Origin: a virus
Length of the DNA stretch: 64,000 nucleotides
Direction: 5' to 3' (one strand)
Virus record (IMG/VR): IMGVR_UViG_3300032288_001804
Location: 32,428-96,427 of that record
In this document: piece after piece, positions 20,050-29,982 of the stretch
How the letters are laid out: each line of letters begins with the position of its first letter
How positions within the stretch are numbered: the first letter of the stretch is position 1
Program-made: the position numbers and the translations under genes
Notes under the pieces: model-generated
What the model saw: the letters and a program-made list of their open reading frames with translations, nothing else
What the model was told of the DNA's origin: nothing
Databases searched by the model: none

Positions 20050-23000
20050 TTAATTTATCAAGTCTTGTGGGCTATAAATTAAGTTTGGGTTATTACGCTT
20101 CCTATCAATACTTAACTGCGTTAAATAACCACCATTATCTAAAAGCTGTTGTCTTAATTGTTCAGCAAAATAAAATCCTGGTATTGTTCCTTTACTTGCG
20201 TATTGTGATTCAATTTGCTGTGGTGCAACTAATCCTTTAACATCATCCGCTGTTAATATTTGACCATTGAGCACATAGTTATCATACTTATCTTGTGTGA
20301 TATTAAATATACCAGATCCAGGAATATTAACTGTAGCTTTTCCCATAGCCCAAAGAGCTAAATCTACCCAGTCTGATTTTATAGTACGCTTGTATAATGT
20401 ATTTGTAGCTTGAGCTTTAGGTATTAATGCTGTAAAGACTAAGTCTTTATTATTAGATTGGAAACCTAGTGCCTTAGCTTTTTCACCATTAAGTGTAATT
20501 TGATAAGCAGTCATATTAGCTGTACCAGCTACAGGGTAAGTTCTTATTTGACCTGCTGCTAAGTCAAGCTTGTCAAAGTTACCTATGTTACCTTGATTCT
20601 TAATATCTGCTTGTAAGCTTGATAATAAACCTAATAGCTTATCAGCATTTTTAGAGTGGTTGTTTTCTAATGCCCCCCAACGCCAATCTTTAATTTCATT
20701 ATCACTTACCTCAAGTTTATCAAGAAGATCGACATAAGGCATGTTTACCAAAAATGGTTTTTGATAATATTCGCCGTCAGATTTTCTATTTGATATAGTA
20801 CTCTTAAGGTTATCTATAAGGCCAACAAAATCTTGGTTACCGGTACCAGATGCTAAATCAACTGCTTCATTAAAGTTAATCGCATAGGGTTGTGCAGTAA
20901 TACCACCTTGACCCTTATATGCATCAGCTATAAGATTTCTAGGAGTATATGTTTGTAAGTCTGTGTTTTTATCCGCAGCTGCAATTCCATATTCTCTTTT
21001 AAACGTATCGTAACCTATTACAGGAATTTCAGGAAATTCTAAGTATGCTGCTGGTTGACCCATGCTTTCTTGAACTTTTGAATAGTCTTGGTATACTTGC
21101 CACTCACTAGTTCTACCTTCTGAAGTCCAAGTTTCCATTATTGCTTCTTTTAAAAGCTCCTTACCATTAATACCATTATCATTTAATCTATTAACAATAC
21201 TTGCAACTTCGGAAGGATTTCCTTCAAATGCTAAATTATCAAACCATGCATTTGGATCATAGTTTAATGCCTTATTTCCTTTTTCCGCAAGTCGTTGAGC
21301 AATTTTAGGATTTAATTTATTTTGATCCAAAACAGCACCGTAAACTTCTCCACCAAATGTTGGATTATATGCACCAGCTAAAGCAGCATAACTTGAAGCA
21401 AAATTGCTTGCAGTATTAGCATTAGCTTCTAAAGCATTTGTTGTTGTAATTACTGCATCTGCTATAACATCTGCAGCTGCCCATACTTTAGGGTTACTAT
21501 AAACTTGATCTTTAAACTCTTGTTCAGTTTTAACTGCTTTTAACGGAGCACCATTAGCTGGACTATTTTCAGCATTAATAGTACCCATTTGTTTAAAGAT
21601 ATACTTATCCATAAAGTCTCTTAGCTCGGTACCGCTACCATAAGCTAACATACCAGGATTAGTTTCCATCTTAGCACCTACTTTTGCAATGTTATATTGG
21701 TCTACAATAATCATTGCTTTTTCAGTTTGAGATTGTATGCTAGCTAATGAAACTTTATCCATTACAGTTGTTTTATCAACATCATCTCTAAATAATGGAT
21801 CTTTACTATATTCTGCTACTACTCTATCAAAGCTATCTGCTGTAACAATACCCAATTTCATATATGGGAACATGTCACTATTTTTAATTTGACCATCGTC
21901 TCCAATAAGCCCTAATCTATCTGGACCAGGAAACATTTTCTTTATAGAAGCAAGTGCGCTTTTCTTTTCGCTAGGTGTTCCAAATGCAGCTTTATCCTGA
22001 TACTTTCTTAGTAATAAATCTACAGTTGCAACTTTTGCATCATCAAGACTTTGGTTCTTAAAATCTAAACCTGCTGTAATAGCATTTTTAGTTTGAATAT
22101 TTTGAGCAGTTAACGCAAGACCGGTATCCCATAAATTTTGCAAAAAGGATTTATCCCCAGGTAGTTGAATATTTTTATATTCCTGAGTCATTTCAGGATT
22201 AACCTCCCCAACAAGATTTTCACGAGAATCATCTTCAGATAATAATGGAATAGGCATTAAAGTTCCTAAGGCATTAAACTTTTTAAGACTTGTACCTGCT
22301 ACAGATTTTCTAGCTTCAGTACGAGTTTGATCCGCTAAATATGATGGAACGCTATCCGTATCTAATGCAAATTTCACATAATCTTGAGCAGCGTTAACAA
22401 CTGCTTCTACAGATGCACTATCTGCATTAGCTTCTAAGATAGCATCAAACTGTGCTTTTCTTGGATTAGCTGCTGCAGCTGCAACACCAAATGGATTTTG
22501 AAATTTGTCAAATACATATTGGTTAAAGTCGTTTACATCTTGCTCAGTTTGTATTACATTCTCAGGGTTACGGAATTCTGGTTTTCCATATTTCTCTGTA
22601 AATGGTAAATTTTGAAATGCTGTACGTGTGGTATCACTAGAAGTCTCGGCTGCAGCTTGTGCTGTAGCAGTACCTGTAGTATCGCTTGGCGCAACATAAT
22701 TATTAGCTAATAATGTATCCGCTACGGTAGACGTAGTATCCGGTGCAGCAAACGCCGTTCTTGTAGAATCTACTTGCGGAATATTTGTTGTAGAAGCTTG
22801 AGCTGTACTATCTGTAGATGCACCTGTTTGTGTAGCAGATGTATTTTGTTGTTGTACAGCATCTCCAGAAGATTCAGTTCCACCACCAGTATTTACACCA
22901 GCTTGTTTAGCAGCTTCTTCTTGAGCACCTGCACCATCTAAAAATGATAATTGGCTTTTGTCTGTAACACCTAGGGTAGAAAGTTTATCTGCACCCATGC

Positions 23001-24528
23001 TATTCCAAACAACTTCACTACCATGTCCTCTTAATTGGTGAATATAAAACTCAAGCTCGTTTTCTTTCTTTTCTTTTTCTGATTTGGCTTGCGAAGTAGT
23101 AGCATTATTTTTTGCTAGTTCCCCTGCGTCAAGAATACTTTGCATACCAAATGCATCTGCACCGGCATCCTCTAATAATAATTTCTTGAGGCTATCATCT
23201 AAGAAACCCGCTGATTTACCAGATCTAGAAGAACCTAGTCTACTATCCCAAAGTTTTTTCTCAAGATCATTAGCGTAGTCATAAGCAGCCTTCTTCCATT
23301 GGTTCTCTATCTCCATTCCTTTAAGAGAAACCTGATGCGAGAAGTTCAAGTTTTCTAAATATATTGGGTCAGCTTTTACATCCTGCTTTTGTGTAAGTTG
23401 TGCATATGATGAAGCTGCAGTAGCTAAGTCATTACTTAATAAACCTCTAGCTAAAATAGCATCAGCTCTAGCAGCTAATGCGCTTTGTGATAATCCTTCA
23501 ATTGCTGTAGGAGATGTAATATCTAAAGATTGTGTATAGTAATCATCAGTTTGCTCAGCAACTTGACCATCATCATTTAATCGGCGATAGTATTCAATAA
23601 GGTCTTTATCAAGTTCTGGGTCAACACCCTTTTCCTTAATATAGTTTTCTGCTACTTCTTTTTTAGCATTAATAGTTTCTTTATTACTCTGAGCTATCTT
23701 TTTATTTTCAAGATTGGCTTTATTTTCAGACTCAATAACTTGGCGTATATAATCCGCTTCTGCAGCTTGTGCACTACCAAATTCTGATGCTTTTGATTCA
23801 CCGTATTGCTTACGTTGTAAATAAGCAGATACATTATACATATCAGCAACTTGCTGTTCATTACCGTATTTAGAAAGGAAGTAATTGTATAATGGCACCT
23901 CCATTGGAGTACCATTAGTAGTAGTATAAATATAACGACCATCCGAAGACACCGTTTGCATTTCTAGTTTACTAGATGTAGCAAATTTTACAGCATCATC
24001 AACTACGTTTACAAATGGAACATACTTAGGTGCGCTCATTGCTAAAGCTTCTTGCTCAGTAGAGTTAGCAAAATCTTGTGCTTTATATTGCAAATACTGA
24101 ACACCACCATCCCAATACTTACCGCCGCATTCTTTTGGATTTAAACAATTTCTAAAGAACTCTGCACGATCATACTCATTATAAACATCCTTTGTAAAGT
24201 TAACATCTTTGGCAAATAACTTATTGGTTGTCAATGGTTTAAATACCTGAAAAGCAGCCCGTTGGTTATCTTCTATAGATAAATCTACACCAGCTAATCT
24301 TTGTATTTCATTATTAGCTTTTGAGAAAAAATCATTTCTCATTGTAGACGTATCCTGTCTTGTAAGAGGTGAGTTTAATAATGTACCATAAATACTGTTA
24401 ACACGCTCATACCCAGCTTCATACTGCGCATTCTTGGTGTCAAGAACAGTTTTATAAAAATTAAAATCCGGCTGATACGGTTGTATCTGCGGTATGTATT
24501 TATTACTTCCTTGTAAGTACGTTGCCAT
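20050..24528 (-). CDS. Large internal virion (cargo) protein (1492 aa)
   Basis: No enzymatic motif is visible. The N-terminus (MATYLQGSNKYIPQIQPYQ, then PDFNFYKTVLDTKNAQYEAG) resembles that of conserved large internal proteins in crAss-like and other Bacteroidota phages. The protein is helical and Ala/Gln/Asn-rich. A Thr/Ser/Ala low-complexity segment at about 540-650 contains the repeated phrase D(S/T)TRTAF twice plus variants (PDTTSTVADT, PSDTTGTAT), likely a flexible linker. Its gene begins after a 63-bp AT-only gap with weak promoter and hairpin elements and runs directly into the 2063-aa gene. I infer an ejected cargo or tail-lumen protein from synteny alone. Confidence 0.75.
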   Translation of the reverse strand: MATYLQGSNKYIPQIQPYQPDFNFYKTVLDTKNAQYEAGYERVNSIYGTLLNSPLTRQDTSTMRNDFFSKANNEIQRLAGVDLSIEDNQRAAFQVFKPLTTNKLFAKDVNFTKDVYNEYDRAEFFRNCLNPKECGGKYWDGGVQYLQYKAQDFANSTEQEALAMSAPKYVPFVNVVDDAVKFATSSKLEMQTVSSDGRYIYTTTNGTPMEVPLYNYFLSKYGNEQQVADMYNVSAYLQRKQYGESKASEFGSAQAAEADYIRQVIESENKANLENKKIAQSNKETINAKKEVAENYIKEKGVDPELDKDLIEYYRRLNDDGQVAEQTDDYYTQSLDITSPTAIEGLSQSALAARADAILARGLLSNDLATAASSYAQLTQKQDVKADPIYLENLNFSHQVSLKGMEIENQWKKAAYDYANDLEKKLWDSRLGSSRSGKSAGFLDDSLKKLLLEDAGADAFGMQSILDAGELAKNNATTSQAKSEKEKKENELEFYIHQLRGHGSEVVWNSMGADKLSTLGVTDKSQLSFLDGAGAQEEAAKQAGVNTGGGTESSGDAVQQQNTSATQTGASTDSTAQASTTNIPQVDSTRTAFAAPDTTSTVADTLLANNYVAPSDTTGTATAQAAAETSSDTTRTAFQNLPFTEKYGKPEFRNPENVIQTEQDVNDFNQYVFDKFQNPFGVAAAAANPRKAQFDAILEANADSASVEAVVNAAQDYVKFALDTDSVPSYLADQTRTEARKSVAGTSLKKFNALGTLMPIPLLSEDDSRENLVGEVNPEMTQEYKNIQLPGDKSFLQNLWDTGLALTAQNIQTKNAITAGLDFKNQSLDDAKVATVDLLLRKYQDKAAFGTPSEKKSALASIKKMFPGPDRLGLIGDDGQIKNSDMFPYMKLGIVTADSFDRVVAEYSKDPLFRDDVDKTTVMDKVSLASIQSQTEKAMIIVDQYNIAKVGAKMETNPGMLAYGSGTELRDFMDKYIFKQMGTINAENSPANGAPLKAVKTEQEFKDQVYSNPKVWAAADVIADAVITTTNALEANANTASNFASSYAALAGAYNPTFGGEVYGAVLDQNKLNPKIAQRLAEKGNKALNYDPNAWFDNLAFEGNPSEVASIVNRLNDNGINGKELLKEAIMETWTSEGRTSEWQVYQDYSKVQESMGQPAAYLEFPEIPVIGYDTFKREYGIAAADKNTDLQTYTPRNLIADAYKGQGGITAQPYAINFNEAVDLASGTGNQDFVGLIDNLKSTISNRKSDGEYYQKPFLVNMPYVDLLDKLEVSDNEIKDWRWGALENNHSKNADKLLGLLSSLQADIKNQGNIGNFDKLDLAAGQIRTYPVAGTANMTAYQITLNGEKAKALGFQSNNKDLVFTALIPKAQATNTLYKRTIKSDWVDLALWAMGKATVNIPGSGIFNITQDKYDNYVLNGQILTADDVKGLVAPQQIESQYASKGTIPGFYFAEQLRQQLLDNGGYLTQLSIDRKRNNPNLIYSPQDLIN

Positions 24529-24539
24529 AGTTTATACTG

Positions 24540-24584
24540 TAAATATACGAAAAACTTTTAAAAGTTACTAAACTTAAAAAGTTT
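24540..24584 (-). promoter_or_regulatory. AT-only gap before the 1492-aa gene: weak hairpins and promoter-like boxes
   Basis: The gap holds palindromes AACTTTTAAAAGTT (24553-24566) and AAACTTAAAAAGTTT (24570-24584), and a near-promoter TTTA, 21 bp, TATATTTA (24547-24540). No GC stem is present, so any terminator is weak. It may start the giant-gene transcript. Confidence 0.3.
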
Positions 24585-24591
24585 AACTTTC

Positions 24592-27186
24592 TTAAATTAA
24601 TCCTCCAAACATATAAGGTAATGCGCCTGTACCTGCTGCTTGTGCATATTGTGCAAATGCAGCTGCAGCATTTGGATCACCCATATTATACTGCTGTAAC
24701 ATTTGATTAAACATTTCAACCTCAGGATTTCCAGGATCTTGAATGCTCATACCTTTACCACCAAAAATAACTTGCGCGGCTTTATCTGCAGAAACACCTC
24801 TTCTCATAAGATCATTCATCCTTTGTAATTGTGATTCATACTCATCAAAAGATTTTTGACCTGTAAGATCTTTACCTTTGTTAAAGAATACTAAACCTGA
24901 TGGTTCATCTATAAGGAACTTGTTACCAGACATTGATTCAAGATTAGCTGATGTAGCTGCGTTAACGTCCATAGCATTTTTCAATGCTGTTGTTTGAGCA
25001 ATAAACTCATTTTGAGTTTGCTTATCATTTTGAATCTTTTGCGTCATTTCATCGTAGTAACGCTTAGAGTTTTCTAAGTTATAAGCGTTTGTCTTAAACG
25101 CTAAATCCGCACGAGCTTTCTCAGCATTGTTATAAATCTCATTGTTAGCATTAAAGTATTTACCTAATGTATTAGCAATTTGATTTGATGCTTGAGCCTG
25201 TGTTGAAGCAGCGGCTGCAGCATATCCTTGTGGACTTCCATAGATACCAGCGGCACGTAATGCACCTTGTGCTGTACCCTGTGTTTCAGCAACCTCACGA
25301 CTTGGATCTAAGTATGCTTGGTTAAAACCTACTGGAGCCATAGGGAAAGATGCAGGCATAACATTAGGTTGGTTTGCACCAATAGCTAAGTTAGCTACCA
25401 TGTTATTTACATCTGGTCCCCAATACTGTAGATCAGGTGTTGCTTGTGTATATGTAGGAGATTCCGGGGTTTCAACTGTACTTTCCGTATCCTTAACATC
25501 TTCAAAACCTACCCCTTCTTCTTTAAGACCTTTTACAAATAAACCTTGTCCTGCGGTAGTATTACCAAAGATATCGTCAACAGGAGATATCGCACGTCCT
25601 GCAGCATCTTGTTGATCGCTCATACCTCTTGGTACTAATGTAAAGTTCTCAAGTGTTTTTGCATATTCAGGATCATCAGCCGCAGCTTGAATACCCTTAT
25701 AAGCAGCTTGGAACATTGCAATTTGATCATCATTAAAAATCTCATCATCTTTAAAGCCAATATCTTTAGCTGTTTTTCTATAGACATTGTTTTTATTTCC
25801 ACCACCTTTATCCCAAGTTTTGTTTTTAGTGATAGGATCAATCTTACCTTCTACTTCCGCTTTAGTAATAGCAAAGACTTGTTTTTGAGCTTTTAAAAAG
25901 TTATCCAAAACTTCTTCTGCACTTTTAGATTTTAAAGCAGCTTTTCTAGATGAGCTAAGACCTGAAGCATCAACTTGACGCTTGTACTCTTCATACATGC
26001 GATCAACAATACCTTTATTTGCTGGATCTTTTAATACACCTTCAACATAAGAATAGTCATCAATGTATCCACCAAGACGTGGGTCTGTAACATCTGATTT
26101 TGGCAATTGTTTAGATACAGTAGTCTTAGTTACTTTTTGGTAACCACCATCAGCTTTTACTACATATACCTCTTGCTTATTTTTTGCTTTACCAAACTCT
26201 TCACGCACACGCTTTTGAAAATCTGGATCAGATTCATTTTCATTACGTGTAATAACCGTAGCATTCTCACTAGGTTTAAATTTAGTTACAGTAGTTGTAC
26301 GCCTTGAAGCTGGCTGCTGATTTCCAAATGGTGTATTAATTATGTTACCATAACCATCTACAACATAGGTCATACCTGTAACTCTATCTGTAACAATACG
26401 TGGTTGATTTTGTGCAGTACGCAAATTATTAATGCGTCTTTGCATTCTACGCATTCTACCACTTTGTGCTTTAGGTAATCCGCCATAACGAGCTTGTGGC
26501 ATTTCACCTTCAGCCATCTCGCTATCTTGCATAGTTTCCATTTGCTCATCATCAGAACCAGCTTGCATAGGCATAAGAGCAGAAGGATCTGCGCCTACAC
26601 GCATTAAGTATGGTAATGATAAAGCTGGAATATCTTCAAAGCCTTTGCTAGCTTCTTGAGCTAATGCAATTTGACCTAGTTTATCAATAGAATTTTTAAT
26701 ATTTAATTCAGCAGTACTAACATCCATTTTAGTAGCATTAGGATCTGCCATTACTTGTCTAGCATCATTAATAACACTACCGTATTTCTTAGCTGCGTCA
26801 GCATAAGAAATTTTAGAAGTTTTAGACTTACCTTTTTTAATAGGGTATCCAAAGTATTCTGCTAAGTCCTTTGGCATCTTTAGGAATTTACTAAAGATAA
26901 AGGAATCCTCGGTAGCACGCATAGGTACTCCACCATCAGCATGGGAAGGTCCGTTAATATTAAAGTGTGCTGGCAAACCACCAACATTAGGATCAAGAAT
27001 AGTTTCTCCACCCTCCGCTTCAATATTAGGATTTTCATAGTCAGGTTCTACAGATTTACGTGCTTCCGTTAAAGGTGCTCCTGCAGTATTGTGCACAGAC
27101 CAAGGTGCAATTTGCATAGGAATATTGGGGTAGTGTGTACCACCCCTTTTCATCTCTGGAAGTTTCTTAATAGTAACTTTTCTCAT
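24592..27186 (-). CDS. Putative cargo/tail-associated protein with GGE...SHxxGG N-terminal motif and LPKAQ motif (864 aa)
   Basis: Function not recognised. The N-terminal 100 residues contain IEAEGGETI (55-63), then FNINGPSHADGGVPM near 75-89 and FIFS at 96-99. I believe this arrangement recurs in large proteins of Bacteroidota phages, but I know no function for it. Residues 237-241 are LPKAQ, preceded by YGG, and the N-terminus has a related IKKLPEMKRGG; both echo motifs in the two neighbouring proteins. The second half is Gln/Ala/Asn-rich and helical, with MQ-rich and polyampholyte stretches, and the protein ends in MFGGLI. It is 11 bp downstream of the 905-aa gene. Position between the lysozyme protein and the giant cargo proteins suggests a virion-internal role. 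Confidence 0.75.
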   Translation of the reverse strand: MRKVTIKKLPEMKRGGTHYPNIPMQIAPWSVHNTAGAPLTEARKSVEPDYENPNIEAEGGETILDPNVGGLPAHFNINGPSHADGGVPMRATEDSFIFSKFLKMPKDLAEYFGYPIKKGKSKTSKISYADAAKKYGSVINDARQVMADPNATKMDVSTAELNIKNSIDKLGQIALAQEASKGFEDIPALSLPYLMRVGADPSALMPMQAGSDDEQMETMQDSEMAEGEMPQARYGGLPKAQSGRMRRMQRRINNLRTAQNQPRIVTDRVTGMTYVVDGYGNIINTPFGNQQPASRRTTTVTKFKPSENATVITRNENESDPDFQKRVREEFGKAKNKQEVYVVKADGGYQKVTKTTVSKQLPKSDVTDPRLGGYIDDYSYVEGVLKDPANKGIVDRMYEEYKRQVDASGLSSSRKAALKSKSAEEVLDNFLKAQKQVFAITKAEVEGKIDPITKNKTWDKGGGNKNNVYRKTAKDIGFKDDEIFNDDQIAMFQAAYKGIQAAADDPEYAKTLENFTLVPRGMSDQQDAAGRAISPVDDIFGNTTAGQGLFVKGLKEEGVGFEDVKDTESTVETPESPTYTQATPDLQYWGPDVNNMVANLAIGANQPNVMPASFPMAPVGFNQAYLDPSREVAETQGTAQGALRAAGIYGSPQGYAAAAASTQAQASNQIANTLGKYFNANNEIYNNAEKARADLAFKTNAYNLENSKRYYDEMTQKIQNDKQTQNEFIAQTTALKNAMDVNAATSANLESMSGNKFLIDEPSGLVFFNKGKDLTGQKSFDEYESQLQRMNDLMRRGVSADKAAQVIFGGKGMSIQDPGNPEVEMFNQMLQQYNMGDPNAAAAFAQYAQAAGTGALPYMFGGLI

Positions 27187-27197
27187 CCTATAGATAT

Positions 27198-29915
27198 TTA
27201 TTCTAGTTCATAACCAGCATTAATCAATGCTTGAATTTCCGCATCACTTAAATAGTAAGTACCACCTTCTTGATATTGACCACCCATTTCAAAACCATGT
27301 TCTGGCGCAGTATAACCTTGTTTATTAAATCTATTAGCAATTTTACTGTAGCGATTAGACATTCTATTTTTTTGTCTAAACTCTCTAGCATCAAGATTTG
27401 CTGGTCCATAACCTTTCTCCTCATTATCAGTTAAGTACTGTTCTTTTTGATTTAGCTGGTCAAGTTTAGAACCAAGGTTTTGCAATCTGCTAGTAGCCAT
27501 TCTATTTCTAGCCTTTTCTAAAAAGCTTTTATCTGCATATCCTATATTAGGATTAAATGTACTTGTTAATCTTGTATAATTTGGAGTTAACTCTTCAGGA
27601 GTTGTACCTCTAGCATAGGGATTAAAGTTTTGTGTTGCAAATGGATCAAAGTTTTTAGATTTACTTGGATCACCATTTTGTGTAGTAATTAAGTTACCAT
27701 TAACATCATACTGTACAGAACCTTGTCCAGGCTGATTAGCTCGGATTTTCATTTTAAATCTATTAGGACCTTGTGTAATGTCATAACGATTAATGTTATT
27801 ATCCTTAAACCAAGTGTTATACTGAGCATTTGCACCAGGACCTACAGCAGGAGCACCAGGTACGGTAGTTCCAGCTGCACCAGCAGTTCCTTGACCTTGA
27901 CCTTTTAGCATCATATCGGCCATTGTTTGATTAAACAATGCATTGATATTACGCTTTGTTCTAAAACCAAACAAAGGAGTTTTAGTATAACCAGCTGCCA
28001 TTGCACCTAATAACTGTTGCATTGCAGGATTAAACTGATAGCCACCTGCACCGCCTCCACCTGTATTAGTAGTATTAGTAGTAGTACCCGGAGTTGTAGT
28101 TGAAGCTGCTGGAGTACCAGGTTTACTATAAAAGAAATCCTGATCAGTTGCGACTTTACTTGGATACTTTTTTTCAAGATCCTGAATAGCTTTATCTCTT
28201 TCAGCCTCTAAATTTTTTAATACATTAGGATCCGCATTAGGATTTTTTGAACTTGCAATTTTATTATTTGCAGCAGCTACCTCATAGTCAGTATCAAACT
28301 TTTTAAGAATATCTAAATACTCCTGTTGATACTTATCTTGATTATCACGGGTCATTCTTTGACGAGTAGACGTTGCATAGCCAGGACTATTTTTATGCGG
28401 AATTTGTGTAGTATACGTTAGTGGATTTTGAGCTGTTTCTTGTAACTGATTTCTATCAAGTTTAGCATCGCTAGCCCAGTTACCAGCCATAGTCATAAAA
28501 GCTTGAATATCTTCTTTTTTTGTGTTTGGGTCTGAAATCAAGCTACCCATTGTCTCATTATACCATTTTTCAAAACCAGCAGCATCAGTTGCTGTAGGTT
28601 TTACTATAGCCTTTTTTTGATATCTTGTTATACCACCATACTCTGCAGTAGTAGGTTGTTGTGATTTATTTATCATATCTTGTAGCTTTTGCATGTTTTG
28701 ATAAAATTCAGCATTAGTTTGTTTAGCTTTAGCAATAGGTTTTGAAAATGCATCTTGTGCAGAACTGTATAATCCTTGCATTAACTGAGCATTAGCTTGC
28801 TTAGCTTCATTGGGATCATACATTCCTGTGTAATAAGGGTTAAGAGGATTTTGACTATCAAACCCAAACTCTTGAAAATCACTACCACTCATACCCATAC
28901 CCATTTGAGCCATAGGCATTTCTTGCATCATTTCTTCTGGCATTTCTTGTTGAGCTTGCTCTTGACCTACACCTTGAAGTTGCTGAACCACAGCATCTAC
29001 AATCTGCATAGCTTGCTCCTCAGGAATACCCATCTCAATTAGCTTTTGATCTACTTCTTCAGGAGTAGCTCCTTGCTGTAAAGCTTGAGCTACCATTTGC
29101 ATTAGTTGCTCTTGAGAAGTTTGTTGAGAAGTTTGTTGAGGAGCTTGCATTCCCATTTGAGCAAATCCCATTTCTTCAAATTCACTAAGCTGACCTTTAC
29201 GCTTTTTACCTAAAGCTTTTTGAACTACAGCATTGGCTGACATGTCCTTTAGATAATTTAAAAAGTTATTAGGCTTCTCATAATACTCATAATTCTCAGT
29301 ATTATCGGTAAGCTTTTCTGGTGTAAAGAAACCACCACCCTTTTGAGCAGTTGGTATCCCGTAGTGACTACTATCCATTTTTATTGCATTTTGTATAGGA
29401 GATCCTGCCCCCATTTCATATTTAGGAAGATCTCCCATTTGTCCAAGTTGGTCCGTTGAACCTCCACCTTGAAATGCCATGTAAAGCTGGCCGCCTTTTT
29501 TTGCTGTTGCCATAGGATTTGTGTATGCGCTATTTTGATAGCCAGGTTCATATACAGGAACTTTTTCATTAGGGAAATCTGTAAACTGCCCAGTTGAAGT
29601 AAGCCACGGATATGATCCGTATTTTTTCATTGATGACGTTTCATAAAGATTAAAAGGGTCATTAAGATAATCCCTTTGTGTTTTCTTCATTCTATTTTGG
29701 TCTTGGTAGTTAAGAGCCATTGTTGCTCCTGAAACAAGACCGTGTACAGTATCTCTTAGATAAGGATGATTATCAATAAAGCCGCTCATACCACCCTTAG
29801 GTTGCTTAAGCTTTATATTAAGGTTATTATAAAGGTTTTCTAAATTAACATCACCAGGTTGACTTAACTTGGCAAATGGATTTTGAAACTTTATATATGG
29901 GCTTCCATTTATCAT
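27198..29915 (-). CDS. Gln/Met/Gly-rich putative cargo or tail-associated protein (905 aa)
   Basis: Function not recognised. The N-terminus lies close to a hydrophobic helix (LVSGATMALNYQ). The region around 240-350 is strongly Gln- and Met-rich and contains the helical unit QGATPEEVDQKLIEMG followed by IPEEQAMQIVDAVVQQL, which reads like a small UBA-like helical motif. Motifs related to LPKAQ occur as GDLPKYEMG and YGIPTAQKGG, and the C-terminus has EMGGQYQEGG. A Gly/Thr-rich linker (TTTPGTTTNTTNTGGGG) sits near 605. The composition suggests an extended, aggregation-tolerant packaged protein. It lies between the lysozyme/zincin protein and the 864-aa protein in one transcription direction, with short gaps (67 and 11 bp). 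Confidence 0.75.
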   Translation of the reverse strand: MINGSPYIKFQNPFAKLSQPGDVNLENLYNNLNIKLKQPKGGMSGFIDNHPYLRDTVHGLVSGATMALNYQDQNRMKKTQRDYLNDPFNLYETSSMKKYGSYPWLTSTGQFTDFPNEKVPVYEPGYQNSAYTNPMATAKKGGQLYMAFQGGGSTDQLGQMGDLPKYEMGAGSPIQNAIKMDSSHYGIPTAQKGGGFFTPEKLTDNTENYEYYEKPNNFLNYLKDMSANAVVQKALGKKRKGQLSEFEEMGFAQMGMQAPQQTSQQTSQEQLMQMVAQALQQGATPEEVDQKLIEMGIPEEQAMQIVDAVVQQLQGVGQEQAQQEMPEEMMQEMPMAQMGMGMSGSDFQEFGFDSQNPLNPYYTGMYDPNEAKQANAQLMQGLYSSAQDAFSKPIAKAKQTNAEFYQNMQKLQDMINKSQQPTTAEYGGITRYQKKAIVKPTATDAAGFEKWYNETMGSLISDPNTKKEDIQAFMTMAGNWASDAKLDRNQLQETAQNPLTYTTQIPHKNSPGYATSTRQRMTRDNQDKYQQEYLDILKKFDTDYEVAAANNKIASSKNPNADPNVLKNLEAERDKAIQDLEKKYPSKVATDQDFFYSKPGTPAASTTTPGTTTNTTNTGGGGAGGYQFNPAMQQLLGAMAAGYTKTPLFGFRTKRNINALFNQTMADMMLKGQGQGTAGAAGTTVPGAPAVGPGANAQYNTWFKDNNINRYDITQGPNRFKMKIRANQPGQGSVQYDVNGNLITTQNGDPSKSKNFDPFATQNFNPYARGTTPEELTPNYTRLTSTFNPNIGYADKSFLEKARNRMATSRLQNLGSKLDQLNQKEQYLTDNEEKGYGPANLDAREFRQKNRMSNRYSKIANRFNKQGYTAPEHGFEMGGQYQEGGTYYLSDAEIQALINAGYELE

Positions 29916-29982
29916 AATGCTAATATACTCATTATACTATATAAGATACTGATTTCTTTAATAATTTCCTAGTTATCATAAC

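Noticed and set aside
29101-29160. Short tandem repeat (gagaagtttgtt) as a possible mobile or regulatory repeat
   Set aside because: It is coding sequence for a Gln/Thr/Ser run in the 905-aa protein and explained by low complexity.
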